A DNA stretch of 64,000 bases from Mycolicibacterium novocastrense (lineage in GTDB: Bacteria; Actinomycetota; Actinomycetes; Mycobacteriales; Mycobacteriaceae): contig NZ_BCTA01000021.1 in assembly GCF_001570485.1 (NCBI RefSeq), positions 62,001 through 126,000 on the forward strand, in the 5' to 3' direction. Below are positions 24,038-33,662 of the stretch, one piece after another. Both the position numbers and the translations under genes were made by a program. Under the pieces are notes generated by a model. The model searched no databases and was not told the DNA's origin. It was given only the letters and a program-made list of their open reading frames with translations. Every line of letters starts with the position of its first letter. The stretch's first letter is position 1.

Positions 24038-24745
24038 TCAATCGTCGGCGGGGCACAACAGGGAGTGCACGACACCTGCCTCCTCGTAACGGAGTTCGTG
24101 CGCAGGGTGGCGCAGTGGCTCGACGGTGGCGTCGTCGTGCACGATGATTCCGCCCCCGGAGGGGATACCGATTCCGGTAGCGGCTCCCTGCAGCGCATCG
24201 ATTGCTCCCGACAACCGGGACCAGCCGGAATGTTCGTCGTGTGTGTCGATGATCGCGGGGACGAGCCCGAACACGTCGAGCAGCTCCGGTGCGACCGACT
24301 CCGCTCTTTCGACGATGCCGTAGCGGCCGAGTTGGATCGCGCCGGCGGAAATGCCGACCAGGACGGCTCCTTGGGTAAAGCGAGTCCGGATCACATCCGC
24401 CATGCCGGTGCTCTCGAAGACGTTCCAGCCGATGCGCACATCACCGCCCGCGAGGACGATCACGCGGGCTCGCTCGAGAAAGGCGCGGTCGTCCTGGCCG
24501 AAAGACGAGTCGACCATGTGGAGGTCGGCGATTCCGACGGCGTCCATGGCGGCTTCGAAGATGTCGTAGAACTCGGGGCGATCACCGTTGGACGCGCCGA
24601 TGTATGCGGCGCTCAGCGGTGCTTCTCGGGCGATATCGTCGACCGCCGGCTCGAGCAGCAGACGCTCGTGTTGCCTCCAGAACAGCAGCTGACTGTCCGC
24701 CAGAAGATAGAGCGGCCTCAGGTTGGGGTGGGGAGCCGACGTCAA
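24038..24745 (-). CDS. Peptidase S51 / type 1 glutamine amidotransferase-like protein
   Basis: About 235 residues. RPLYLLADSQLLFW starts the first beta-strand. AAYIGASNGDRPEFYDIF, VIVLAGGDVRIGWN and the nucleophile elbow VGISAGAIQLG (serine in GxSxG-like context) match the peptidase E/cyanophycinase family. IDTHDEHSGWSRL may carry the catalytic histidine. Such enzymes cleave Asp-X dipeptides or related peptides. I place the start at the TTG at 24745, which overlaps the upstream gene stop by TTGA; an ATG-type frame goes up to 24781 but then overlaps the neighbour by 40 bases. Confidence 0.75.
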   Translation of the reverse strand: MTSAPHPNLRPLYLLADSQLLFWRQHERLLLEPAVDDIAREAPLSAAYIGASNGDRPEFYDIFEAAMDAVGIADLHMVDSSFGQDDRAFLERARVIVLAGGDVRIGWNVFESTGMADVIRTRFTQGAVLVGISAGAIQLGRYGIVERAESVAPELLDVFGLVPAIIDTHDEHSGWSRLSGAIDALQGAATGIGIPSGGGIIVHDDATVEPLRHPAHELRYEEAGVVHSLLCPADD

Positions 24746-25419
24746 CTGGCGTCCCGGGACCGGGACCGGCCCAGGCGCCACTTGTTCTTCTTGGGTGTCT
24801 GGTACGCATCATGGGTCCAGGCGTCCCACATGGCCTCGGCTTCCTCCTGAACCGGGCTGTTGGTCACCTGCCATCCGAGGTTGACGACTTCTGTTGTGCA
24901 CCAACGGATCAGCGACCCGTCGGCGCCGATCTCCTGGGCGAGCAGGACCCGCTCGTCGGGGCTGAGCTGGTCGCTGAACGCCTGCATGGTGGTTTTCAGC
25001 CGCCAGTAGGGCACGACCCCGTCGCATTGCCGGCAGAGTCCCAGAAGTTCCACCCGCGCGCGCCCCAGCAGCGACGCCGGCTCTTCTTCGGTGGTTGGGC
25101 TCTCCGTTGTCTGCGTACGTGGGGGGCTGGGCTCCTGCGTTTCCTCGGCATGTCCGGTCAGCTGGCCGTACTTGATGCGGAGCTCTTCGAGCTCGGCCTC
25201 GACGGCCAGGGCCCGCTCACGCCACCAAGCGGCGTGGTATTGCGCCAGTTTGGCTTCGCACTCAGGGCAGATCACCGCGTCGCCCGCGGCATCGCCAAGC
25301 AACGTAGCGCTGGTGAGCGCGAGACCGCAGAGCGGCCGGCGGTCGTCGCGATTGAGGTAGTCCCCGTGGTGCACCACCGACGCCGAAGTGTCCCGTACGT
25401 AGCTGTGGGGTGGTTCCAC
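24742..25419 (-). CDS. Mycobacterial conserved hypothetical protein with CPEC-type cysteine motif
   Basis: About 226 residues from a GTG at 25419; the frame is open to 25494, but the first 25 codons look non-coding. It reads VVHHGDYLNRDDRRPLCGLAL, then AVICPECEAKLAQYH, which with the earlier cysteine may form a small zinc site. A charged helix (WRERALAVEAELEELRIKY) and a Thr/Glu/Pro linker come next. A second cysteine pair LCRQCDG precedes a helical C-terminus ending in a basic tail. No enzyme motif. Overlaps the downstream S51-type gene by four bases. Function unknown. Confidence 0.65.
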   Translation of the reverse strand: MEPPHSYVRDTSASVVHHGDYLNRDDRRPLCGLALTSATLLGDAAGDAVICPECEAKLAQYHAAWWRERALAVEAELEELRIKYGQLTGHAEETQEPSPPRTQTTESPTTEEEPASLLGRARVELLGLCRQCDGVVPYWRLKTTMQAFSDQLSPDERVLLAQEIGADGSLIRWCTTEVVNLGWQVTNSPVQEEAEAMWDAWTHDAYQTPKKNKWRLGRSRSRDAS

Positions 25420-25523
25420 ATCAGCCAAAGTAATTGAGCGGGAGCACCGTTTCCGTTGGTTCAGTGAAAACGGTCGACAGCCCGGGCGCGTCATCGCCCC
25501 GGGGCTGCCGATTGGGTGAAGTG

Positions 25524-27020
25524 TTACTTGTTGTTGTCCGAGTTCGGCTTGTTTCCGCCGTCGTTGCCGCCGGCGCCGTTGTCACCGGGTGTGGTGCCCT
25601 GTGTCGTGCCAGTCGGCGCGGCGCCCGCCGCATCGGTCTTCTTCGAAACGTCGATGTCCACGTCCACTTTCGCGCCTTCACCCGTCGCGGCCTGCGTACC
25701 GGTCTTGGCGCCAGGGGAGAAGTTCAACGAATTCCTCACCAGGTCGCGAGCCGACGGCTGCCTCTTTGGGAGCAAGTTCTTGGGCAGCAGGCCGGTGAGA
25801 CGCCGGTTCTCCTGCTTGACGGGCTTCGGCTGTTCGGAGGCCGGCTTCGGGCCGGTTTCGTTCTTCGCGGCCGGCTCTTCCTGCAGCGAGGCTTCCGGTG
25901 CGTCCGCTGCAAGGCGGGCGACACGTGGGTTGCCCGTCACCAAGGTGGTGACCTCCGGGCCTGCCGGGGCATCGGCGCGAACGACGACGTCTTCAATCGC
26001 GCCGTTGATCCGCTCGGTCGCGCTCCACAGTCCATTGCGGAAGTTCTCGACCAGGTTGCCCGGTCCGCCGATCGGCGCCGGCAGCGCATCGCGCAGTCCG
26101 TAGAGCGCCGGGTCGGCCACCCACAGCGGGCCGTCGACGATGTTCTCCACCGCGTCGAGCGCTGCTTCGGTGTCGCCCTGGGCGACCGCGGCCGCCACCT
26201 GAACCACGCCCACCGGACCGAGCACGGTGGCGGCGGCGAGCCGCAGTGTCGAGGCGATCACACCCTCGGTGACGCGCGAGAACCCTTCGATCGGTCCCTC
26301 GACCGCGTCGTACTCGACGGGACCGGGCTGCTCGAACGCCTCGATGGTCCCGTTGACGAAGCGCTGCACCAGCGCCCCCGGGTCCTGCAAACCCTCGTTG
26401 ATCTCGAGGGTGAGCCTGTACAGCTGGTTACGAATCGTTGCGACGAGTCCGTCCGGCCCGCCGAGCGGTGCCGGCAGCGCGTCACGCAAGGCGAACAGCG
26501 CGGGGTCGATCGCCCACAGCGGCGCGTCGACGATGTTCTTCACGAATGCCTCGAAGGCCTCGGTGCCGTCGCCCTCGCTGATGGCCTGCGCGAGTTCGAT
26601 CAGGCGTAGAGGCGCGAGCGCGGTGGACCCGATCCGCAGCGCGGATGCGGCGAATCCCTGACCGATGCGTCCCACGCTGTCGAAGCCGGTGACCGGGTCG
26701 TAGTCGTTGACGGCTTCCCCACCGGGCCGGTTGAACGCGGCGAGGGTGCCCTCGATGAAGTCCTCCAGCGCAGCACCGGGTGCGAATGTTTCCAGCAAAG
26801 CCCGTTGCGCTTCGAACTGTCGTTGGATCTCGCTGGTGTTCGCGGCCATCAGTGCCACGTCGTGCGATCTGCCCTCCGCCGGGATATTCGCTGGTGCCGG
26901 TGCGATCGGACCGGCGGCGATGACACCTGCCCCCACAAGTGCCACCCCGGTCGTCACATACTTCTTGGCGCTGCCCCTTATGAGCCCCTCCCTGGTTTGC
27001 GCGCATGTTACGGATAGCAA
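25524..27020 (-). CDS. Exported mycobacterial protein with internal duplication
   Basis: 498 residues in the full frame. A hydrophobic N-terminal segment (KKYVTTGVALVGAGVIAAGPIAPA) suggests export or anchoring. Two copies of a module of about 130 residues follow. Each has an LR(I/L)...EA(x)...NIVD(A/G)PLW(A/V)(I/A)DPAL core ending LRDALPAP(L/I)GGP. A basic PKPxKQENRR linker and a glycine/asparagine-rich tail close it. The start is unsure: ATG at 27020 has no good ribosome site, whereas GGGAGGGG stands just before an ATA codon (26979-26981) that would give a compact signal-anchor. GTG at 26957 is a third option. Function unknown. Confidence 0.72.
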   Translation of the reverse strand: MLSVTCAQTREGLIRGSAKKYVTTGVALVGAGVIAAGPIAPAPANIPAEGRSHDVALMAANTSEIQRQFEAQRALLETFAPGAALEDFIEGTLAAFNRPGGEAVNDYDPVTGFDSVGRIGQGFAASALRIGSTALAPLRLIELAQAISEGDGTEAFEAFVKNIVDAPLWAIDPALFALRDALPAPLGGPDGLVATIRNQLYRLTLEINEGLQDPGALVQRFVNGTIEAFEQPGPVEYDAVEGPIEGFSRVTEGVIASTLRLAAATVLGPVGVVQVAAAVAQGDTEAALDAVENIVDGPLWVADPALYGLRDALPAPIGGPGNLVENFRNGLWSATERINGAIEDVVVRADAPAGPEVTTLVTGNPRVARLAADAPEASLQEEPAAKNETGPKPASEQPKPVKQENRRLTGLLPKNLLPKRQPSARDLVRNSLNFSPGAKTGTQAATGEGAKVDVDIDVSKKTDAAGAAPTGTTQGTTPGDNGAGGNDGGNKPNSDNNK

Positions 27021-27511
27021 CCTACGCCCGCGTCGATACCGAAGGCAAGTCGCCCCAAGTGTTCTACCCAGATGGATTGCTGCTATCGGTCGGCTGGGCC
27101 GCCAATGCCAGGCAACTACCTGCTAAGACGGCTTTGAAAGGCTTGAAAGAGATCGTGAAAGCGTTGCGAGGCCTTCGCTGACGCGTACGCGTCCTTCAGG
27201 TCAGCACGGGTGAAGCAAGCGATTTGGCAAATAGATCCCGCGTGGGCTGTGGGTTGCTGACACTTTCCGCTGATGAGTCGTGAGGAGCGCGCGCGCCGCT
27301 TCGGTCGGATGGACGATGGAGGAGCGTCGCGCCGCTGTCCAGTTTGCGAAGAGCGGCGGGCGGCCGGCGCCCCGAGCCGGAGGCTTGCGCGACCAGCGGA
27401 GGCGGGCCGAGGTACCAAGAGGTAGGTGAGCAAACGGGTGACGCCGGATGCGTTGGGCCGCCATCGAGGAGGCGACGCGCGGCCACCGCTACCGGGCGGC
27501 CAGCGTCACGC
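27021..27511. other. Intergenic region downstream of ectD
   Basis: 491 bases. Several open frames overlap here on the minus strand, but none has a ribosome site, a recognisable domain or mycobacterial third-position bias that favours one frame. I see no clear terminator for ectD and no RNA gene. It probably contains the promoter of the gene starting near 27000. Confidence 0.5.
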
Positions 27512-28426
27512 TCACTGCACCAGTGACGGAATGTTGAACGGTTGGCTGTCCCTGGCCGCCAGGTATTCGGGCCTGGGAGTCTCGGCTCGGTAGGGCGCCA
27601 CGAGCTGGTTCTCGACGGAGTTGAAGACCAGAAAGACATTCGAGCGGGGGAACGGGGTGATGTTCGAGCCCGACCCGTGCATCACGTTCGAGTCGAACCA
27701 CAGCGCGGTGCCGGCAGGCCCGGTGATCTGGTCGATGCCGTAGCGGGCGGCGGCCTCGGTGAGCGTGGCCTGGCTCGGGACGCCGATCTCCTGCTTGACC
27801 AGGGAAGAGGTGTGGTTGTTGCGCGGGGTCGCCCCGACGCAGGGGTAGAACGTCTTGTGTGAACCCGGCATCACCATCAGGGAGCCGTTGTAGGGGAAGT
27901 TGTCGGTCAGCGAGATCGAACACGACACGGCGCGCATGGCCGGCATGCCGTCCTCGGCGTGCCAGGTCTCGAAATCGGAATGCCAGTAGAACCCGGTCCC
28001 GGTGAATCCCGGCATCAGGTTGATCCGGGCCTGGTGCAGGTAGACGTCACTGCCCAACAGTTGACGGGCCACGGGCAACACGGTGTCGAGGGTGACCACC
28101 TCGGCGATGACATCGCTGAAGAGGTGAGGCTGGAACACCGACCGGATGCTGCCCCCGGGCTCGCGGATGATCCGCGGATCTTCCGGGTCGGCCTTGGCGC
28201 CGATGTTGTTGAGCTCGCCGCGCAGTGTCGACAGCCAGTTGTCGTCCACTGCCGAACGCTGCACCAGGTATCCGTTCGCCTCGATCGACTGCAGGTCGGT
28301 CTCGAACAGCGGACCGGCCGACTCCTGGCCCCACACCGTGGGCTCCTCGCGCGGAATCGGATCGCTCGGTTCCGTCAGCCGCGTGGGATATCGGTCCCTG
28401 GTGTCGGTAAATCTGTTGTCGCTCAA
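27512..28426 (-). CDS. ectD: Ectoine hydroxylase
   Basis: 305 residues from a TTG at 28426 that overlaps the ectC stop by TTGA; the longer frame up to 28531 runs inside ectC. A non-haem Fe(II)/2-oxoglutarate dioxygenase that makes 5-hydroxyectoine. The iron ligands are in FYWHSDFETWHAEDGMPAMR (HxD) and the late histidine in NVMHGSGSNI. NAYLVQ-like EANGYLVQRSAV, QARINLMPGFTGTGF and SLMVMPGSHKTFYPC are typical of the family. Last gene of the ectABCD operon. Confidence 0.95.
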   Translation of the reverse strand: MSDNRFTDTRDRYPTRLTEPSDPIPREEPTVWGQESAGPLFETDLQSIEANGYLVQRSAVDDNWLSTLRGELNNIGAKADPEDPRIIREPGGSIRSVFQPHLFSDVIAEVVTLDTVLPVARQLLGSDVYLHQARINLMPGFTGTGFYWHSDFETWHAEDGMPAMRAVSCSISLTDNFPYNGSLMVMPGSHKTFYPCVGATPRNNHTSSLVKQEIGVPSQATLTEAAARYGIDQITGPAGTALWFDSNVMHGSGSNITPFPRSNVFLVFNSVENQLVAPYRAETPRPEYLAARDSQPFNIPSLVQ

Positions 28427-28818
28427 CTTGCTTGCACCGCCGGAGGAGGGTAGGCACCGGTCTCGTCGTGGACCTCTTGGCCGGTCACGGGAGGGTTGAA
28501 TACACACAGCATCCGCAGCTGAGTATCGCATGTGACGCGGTGGCGTTCATGGCCGTCGAGCAGATACATGGTGCCGGGCGCAAGCGGGTGTTCCTCACCG
28601 GTCTCGTGGTTGGTGAGCGTGCCGGTGCCCTCGACCACCCACACCGCTTCGACATGGTGGCGGTAGTGGAACTCGTTGACGGAGTTCGCGTTGATCGTGG
28701 TCTCGTGGAAGGAGAAACCGACGCCGTCACCCGCCAGGATGATTCGCTTGGATCTCCAGTCCTTGGCCGACACGTCGCGGTCGGTCCCGGTGATCTCGTC
28801 AGTGGTGCGCACGATCAC
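28423..28818 (-). CDS. ectC: L-ectoine synthase
   Basis: 131 residues from GTG at 28818, preceded by AAAGGAG. A small cupin that cyclises N-gamma-acetyl-diaminobutyrate to ectoine. It reads MIVRTTDEITGTDRDV, then FHETTINANSVNEFHYRHHV, then VWVVEGTGTLTNHETGEEH and MYLLDGHERH, with the metal and substrate residues of the family. Length is normal. Sits 26 bases after ectB and overlaps ectD. Confidence 0.96.
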   Translation of the reverse strand: MIVRTTDEITGTDRDVSAKDWRSKRIILAGDGVGFSFHETTINANSVNEFHYRHHVEAVWVVEGTGTLTNHETGEEHPLAPGTMYLLDGHERHRVTCDTQLRMLCVFNPPVTGQEVHDETGAYPPPAVQAS

Positions 28819-28844
28819 GGCGTGCTCCTTTCGGCGTGAGGTGG

Positions 28845-30134
28845 TCAGGAAAGCGTGGCGGCCACCGAATCGGCCAGGATGTCGATGCCCGCATCGAGAT
28901 CCGACTCGGAAGTGGTCAGCGGCGGGAGCAGTTTGACGACCTCGTCCGAGGGCCCGCTGGTCTCCATGAGCACCCCGCGTTCGAATGCCGCGCGGCACAC
29001 GGCCGACGCTATCGGCGCATCTTCGAACTTGAGTCCCTGCGCCATGCCCCGTCCGCGCGCGGTGACGCCCGGGTACTTGTCGGCGATGGTTTCCAGCCGG
29101 TCCCGGATCTGCTGCCCCTTGGCGGTCGTGTCGTCACTGAATGTCTCGGTTTGCCAGAAGATCTCGAGCGCCTTGCTGGCGGTGACGAATGCCGGGTTGT
29201 GGCCCCGGAAGGTGCCGTTGTGCTCGCCGGGCGTCCACACGTCCAGGTCCCTGCGGAACAAGGTCAGTGCCATCGGAAGACCGTACCCACTGATCGACTT
29301 GGACAGCGTGACGATGTCGGGGACGATGCCGGCCTCCTCGAAGCTGAAGAACCGGCCGGTTCGCCCGCAGCCCATCTGCACATCGTCGACGATCAACAGG
29401 ATTTCGCGGCGGCTGCACAACTCGGCGAGCGCCTGCAACCACTCCATCCGCGCGACGTTGAGACCGCCCTCGCCCTGCACGGTTTCGACGATCACCGCGG
29501 CCGGATGGTTGAGCCCACCGCCCGAGTCGTCGAGCACCCGCTCGAACCAGTGGAAGTCCTCGGTGACGCCGCCGAAGTAGTTGTCGTAGGGCATCGGTGT
29601 GGCGTGCACCAGCGGAATACCGGCGCCGGCCCGCTTCATCGAGTTACCGGTGACCGACAACGCGCCCAGGGTCATGCCGTGAAATGCGTTGGTGAAGTTG
29701 ATGATCGATTCCCGACCGGTGACTTTGCGGGCCAGCTTGAGCGCTGATTCGACGGCGTTCGCGCCGGTCGGCCCGGGGAACTGCACCTTGTAGTCGAGAT
29801 TGCGGGGCTTGAGGATGAGCTGCTCGAAGTTCTGCAGGAACTCCGTCTTGGCCGCCGTCGCCATATCGAGCGAATGCACGATGTTGTCGTTGGTCAGGTA
29901 TTCGATCAACGGCCGTTTCAGTTCCGGGTTGTTGTGGCCGTAGTTCAGTGCGCCGGCTCCCGCGAAGAAGTCGAGGTAGCGCCGACCGGAGGTGTCGGTC
30001 AACCACGATCCCTGGGCCACGGCCATGGTGGTCGGCCACCCGCGGCAGTAACTGCGCACTTCCGATTCGACGGAGTTATAGACCTCGGGGAGGTCGGATT
30101 CGTCGGGACGGGGGAGTGTTGCTGGCGTAGACAT
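28845..30134 (-). CDS. ectB: Diaminobutyrate--2-oxoglutarate aminotransferase
   Basis: 429 residues, class III PLP aminotransferase converting aspartate semialdehyde to L-2,4-diaminobutyrate, the first committed step to ectoine. Cofactor motifs are FPGPTGANAVESALKLAR, AFHGMTLGALS, LLIVDDVQMGCGRTG and the PLP lysine in TLSKSISGYGLPM. The N-terminal NSVESEVRSYCRGWP is typical of EctB. A GAAAGGACAC ribosome site precedes the ATG. Second gene of the operon. Confidence 0.96.
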   Translation of the reverse strand: MSTPATLPRPDESDLPEVYNSVESEVRSYCRGWPTTMAVAQGSWLTDTSGRRYLDFFAGAGALNYGHNNPELKRPLIEYLTNDNIVHSLDMATAAKTEFLQNFEQLILKPRNLDYKVQFPGPTGANAVESALKLARKVTGRESIINFTNAFHGMTLGALSVTGNSMKRAGAGIPLVHATPMPYDNYFGGVTEDFHWFERVLDDSGGGLNHPAAVIVETVQGEGGLNVARMEWLQALAELCSRREILLIVDDVQMGCGRTGRFFSFEEAGIVPDIVTLSKSISGYGLPMALTLFRRDLDVWTPGEHNGTFRGHNPAFVTASKALEIFWQTETFSDDTTAKGQQIRDRLETIADKYPGVTARGRGMAQGLKFEDAPIASAVCRAAFERGVLMETSGPSDEVVKLLPPLTTSESDLDAGIDILADSVAATLS

Positions 30135-30151
30135 GTGTCCTTTCTGAGGGG

Positions 30152-30754
30152 TCAGTCGGCCAAAGGTGTGGTGATGGGTCCGATTCGCACAGTCGGCTCG
30201 TCCTCGTGGGACTGATCGGCCGCCAGGTGTGCGGCGGTGAAGCGGGGCTCCTCGATGAGGGGCACCCCGTGTCGCCGAGCGAAAGCGCCGAAGAACGCAC
30301 GCGAAGCCGAGTTGCTCGGCGCCACTGTGGCTTCCACGGTGACCGGATGACCTCGGCGGTTCGCGCGAACACGGTCAACGAGGCCGTCGAGCATGGCGCT
30401 TGCCAGGCCCGTGCCCCGCGCAGACGTCGAGACGGCCACCTGCCAGACGAAGAGGACCTCGGGGCGTGCCGGCGGATGGTAGCCGGTGATCAGCCCGCAG
30501 ATGTCGCCGTCCTTCTCCGCGACGATGGACGTACTAGCAAAGTCCGTGGCCATCAACAGGTAGGTGTACGTGGAGTTCAGATCGAGCACTTCGGTCTCGG
30601 CCACCAGACGATGCATTGCGATGGCATCGCCCTCATTCGGCGAGCGGAGATGATTCGTCCACGAATCTGGTTGCACTGCTGACTCTTTCAAGCCAGCTGT
30701 CCGCTCCTCCGGGACTGCGTCCCGGTCGCGAATGGTCACCTGCGTTGTCACCAC
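30152..30754 (-). CDS. ectA: L-2,4-diaminobutyrate acetyltransferase
   Basis: 200 residues, GNAT fold. It acetylates diaminobutyrate in ectoine synthesis. EctA-typical sequence is LRSPNEGDAIAMHRLV, LDLNSTYTYLLMATDFASTS, VWQVAVSTSARGTGLASAML (acetyl-CoA loop) and TVEATVAPSNSASRAFFGAF. Start is one of two neighbouring GTG codons (30754 or 30751); no ribosome site is clear. First gene of ectABCD; the 358-base upstream gap should contain the osmotic promoter. Confidence 0.94.
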   Translation of the reverse strand: MVTTQVTIRDRDAVPEERTAGLKESAVQPDSWTNHLRSPNEGDAIAMHRLVAETEVLDLNSTYTYLLMATDFASTSIVAEKDGDICGLITGYHPPARPEVLFVWQVAVSTSARGTGLASAMLDGLVDRVRANRRGHPVTVEATVAPSNSASRAFFGAFARRHGVPLIEEPRFTAAHLAADQSHEDEPTVRIGPITTPLAD

Positions 30755-31112
30755 CGAACAAAATCATCGAATCACATCAGTTACGTCATCGGCGTTATGA
30801 CCGTATGCCAGCAAAAAATGACAGGCAAGTATCGACTGCTCACGCACACGCCCGGGGCGCCGCCATGCACGGGAGTTACCTGCGCGGATGCCGAGGTCTG
30901 AGACGGCGATCACTTGATCAAGCCGTTATCGAAACGTGATCTATCGATGGCGTAAATGATTCGTCCGCCTAACAACGGGTACGTTATGACGCATCCGTCA
31001 ATGTGGATGGGGTGCCATCCAGACGGCGCGCATGTCGGGGTTTCGCGCTTGTGGGCGCTCGGCCGATTCCCGGTGCGCCGCGGACACTGCTGACCTTTCG
31101 GAGGGGATTTTT
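30755..31112. other. Divergent intergenic region upstream of ectA
   Basis: 358 bases between ectA and a DUF732 gene. The part next to ectA (30755-30960) is A/T-richer than the average and is the likely ectABCD promoter region. A short inverted repeat CATCC-N8-GGATG occurs at about 30991-31008. No regulator gene (such as an ectR) is adjacent. Confidence 0.5.
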
Positions 31113-31394
31113 GTGCGACGCATTATCGGACTGCTCATCGGTACTACCGCCACCGCGGTCGCCTTCGCCGCACCCGCGGCGGCCGATCAGGCGGAGTTCG
31201 TGCGCAAGCTTCAGCAGCAGTACGTCTTCCTCTCGGCGGACCAGTTGATCGCCACGGGGAACAAGGTCTGCGCCAATGCGGCGCGTGGTGTGCCCGCCGC
31301 CGACTCGATGTTGATGGTGCGCGAGGAACTCGGCGTGTCGATTCAAGCCGCAGTGGACATCGTCAGCCTCAGCGTCAGCGAACTCGGCTGTTGA
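31113..31394 (+). CDS. DUF732 secreted protein
   Basis: 93 residues from GTG at 31113, preceded by CGGAGGGGATTTTT. Signal peptide RRIIGLLIGTTATAVAFAAPAAA, then DQAEFVRKLQQQYVFLSADQLIATGNKVCANAARG and a final cysteine (SELGC). This is the usual DUF732 layout with two cysteines. Exported, function unknown. The longer frame from 31032 is not favoured. Confidence 0.87.
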   Translation: MRRIIGLLIGTTATAVAFAAPAAADQAEFVRKLQQQYVFLSADQLIATGNKVCANAARGVPAADSMLMVREELGVSIQAAVDIVSLSVSELGC

Positions 31395-31477
31395 TCCCCC
31401 GCGGCACTGGCTGAGTTTGGTAACAAGCTGGTCAAGTGCTGCGTGGCACGCTGAGCATGCCGGCTGGGAGTTGCTAG

Positions 31478-32443
<966 letters not shown>

Positions 32444-32491
32444 CAGGGTTCGGTCATACGATGGCCGGGGAACCATTGTGTGGGGTGAGAC

Positions 32492-33135
32492 ATGACGGAC
32501 ACGCGCGGGGGTCTCCACGACGAGATCGCACGCCTGGCACGAAGCCTGCACAGCCAGAAGAGCGCGGACATGGACGTCGACAATCTCGTCGACGAGGTGA
32601 CGGCGACGGCGGTGCGCATCCTGCCGAATGTGCACCACGCGGGGATTTCGCTGGTGGACCCGAAAAGCCGGCGGGTGCGCTCGGTCGCTGCCACGGGTCC
32701 GGCGCCCAAGAACCTCGACACCCTGCAGGAGGAGCTTCAGCAGGGCCCCTGCATCGACGCCATCCACGACGGTGCGGATCAGCGATTTCCGGAACGAGGA
32801 CCGGTGGGTCGAGTTCATCGGACGCGCCCTCGAGATCACCCCGGTGCGTTCCAGCCTGGCCATCCTGCGCGTTCACCCCGCAGCTCGAGGACCTGGCGCT
32901 GGCGGTGGCGGCGCACGCGGCGATCGGTTTGGCGACCGCGCGCCGTGACGACCAGTTCCAGACCGCTCTGGCATCGCGCGACATCATCGGTCAGGCCAAA
33001 GGCATGATCATGGAGCGCTTCGGCGTCGACGCGCCCGCCGCCTTCAACCTCCTGGTCAGCCTCTCTCAGGAGAAGAACACTCCGTTGCATCTGATCGCGG
33101 CGCAGCTGGTGGACGCGGCGCGCCCGCCCGGGTAG
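32492..33135 (+). pseudogene. Degraded GAF-ANTAR regulator (two frame changes and an internal deletion)
   Basis: The start (ATG 32492 after GGGGTGAG) encodes a GAF N-terminus through EELQQGPCIDAIHDG. The next family segment VRISDFRNEDRWVEF lies in another frame from 32772, and then FTPQLEDLALAVAAHAAIGL in the third frame from 32872. About 25 residues normally joining RSSLAI to AFTPQLED are missing, so there is a deletion as well as a frameshift. The C-terminal ANTAR RNA-binding domain (SRDIIGQAKGMIMERFGVD to the end) is intact in sequence but out of frame with the start. Such proteins act as RNA-binding antiterminators. Confidence 0.82.
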
Positions 33136-33282
33136 CCACATCGGGTTTTGACCTGCTGACCGGCGCGGATGGGTCCCCGTTTAGGTATCGGTACCGTGGA
33201 GTCGATACCCTATTGCGGGTTAAGACTGCAGCCTCGTTGATCGGAATGACCGCTACGGTGGTTGCCAAACAAGAGGTGAGGC

Positions 33283-33630
33283 TTGGACGGACAACTTTGT
33301 ACCGAGAACTGGGTGGGACGCGTCGCTGTCGTCGCCGCCTCCGGTGATCTCGACATGCTCACGGCGCCGCAGCTGCGGGACGCCGTTCAGGCGGCGTTGG
33401 GCAAGGATCCGGTGGGCTTGATCGTCGACTTGACCAGCGTGGAGTTCCTGGGGTCCGCGGGCATGCAGGTGCTGATGGAGACCCACAACCAGACCGATGG
33501 CACCGCGACGCGGTTCGCCGTCGTCGCGGACGGTTCCGCCACCAGCCGGCCCTTGAAAATCACGGGGATCGCCGATCTGATCGACCTGTTCTCCTCGTTG
33601 GACGCGGCGCTCGACAACCTCACTGCGTGA
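33283..33630 (+). CDS. STAS-domain anti-anti-sigma factor
   Basis: 115 residues from TTG at 33283, preceded by AGAGGTGAGG. An RsbV/SpoIIAA-type STAS domain: RVAVVAASGDLDMLTAPQLRDAV, LIVDLTSVEFLGSAGMQVLM. The serine in LGSAGM is the expected phosphorylation site for the switch kinase. A partner-switching role is likely: unphosphorylated it would bind the kinase-like protein encoded 33 bases downstream and free a sigma factor. No sigma gene is in the window. Confidence 0.88.
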   Translation: MDGQLCTENWVGRVAVVAASGDLDMLTAPQLRDAVQAALGKDPVGLIVDLTSVEFLGSAGMQVLMETHNQTDGTATRFAVVADGSATSRPLKITGIADLIDLFSSLDAALDNLTA

Positions 33631-33662
33631 GCTCGGACCGGACGGGGTAACCACACAGGACC

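Noticed and set aside
27116-27639. Minus-strand frames downstream of ectD as a possible small gene
   Set aside because: Several frames are equally open, none has a ribosome site or protein-like features.
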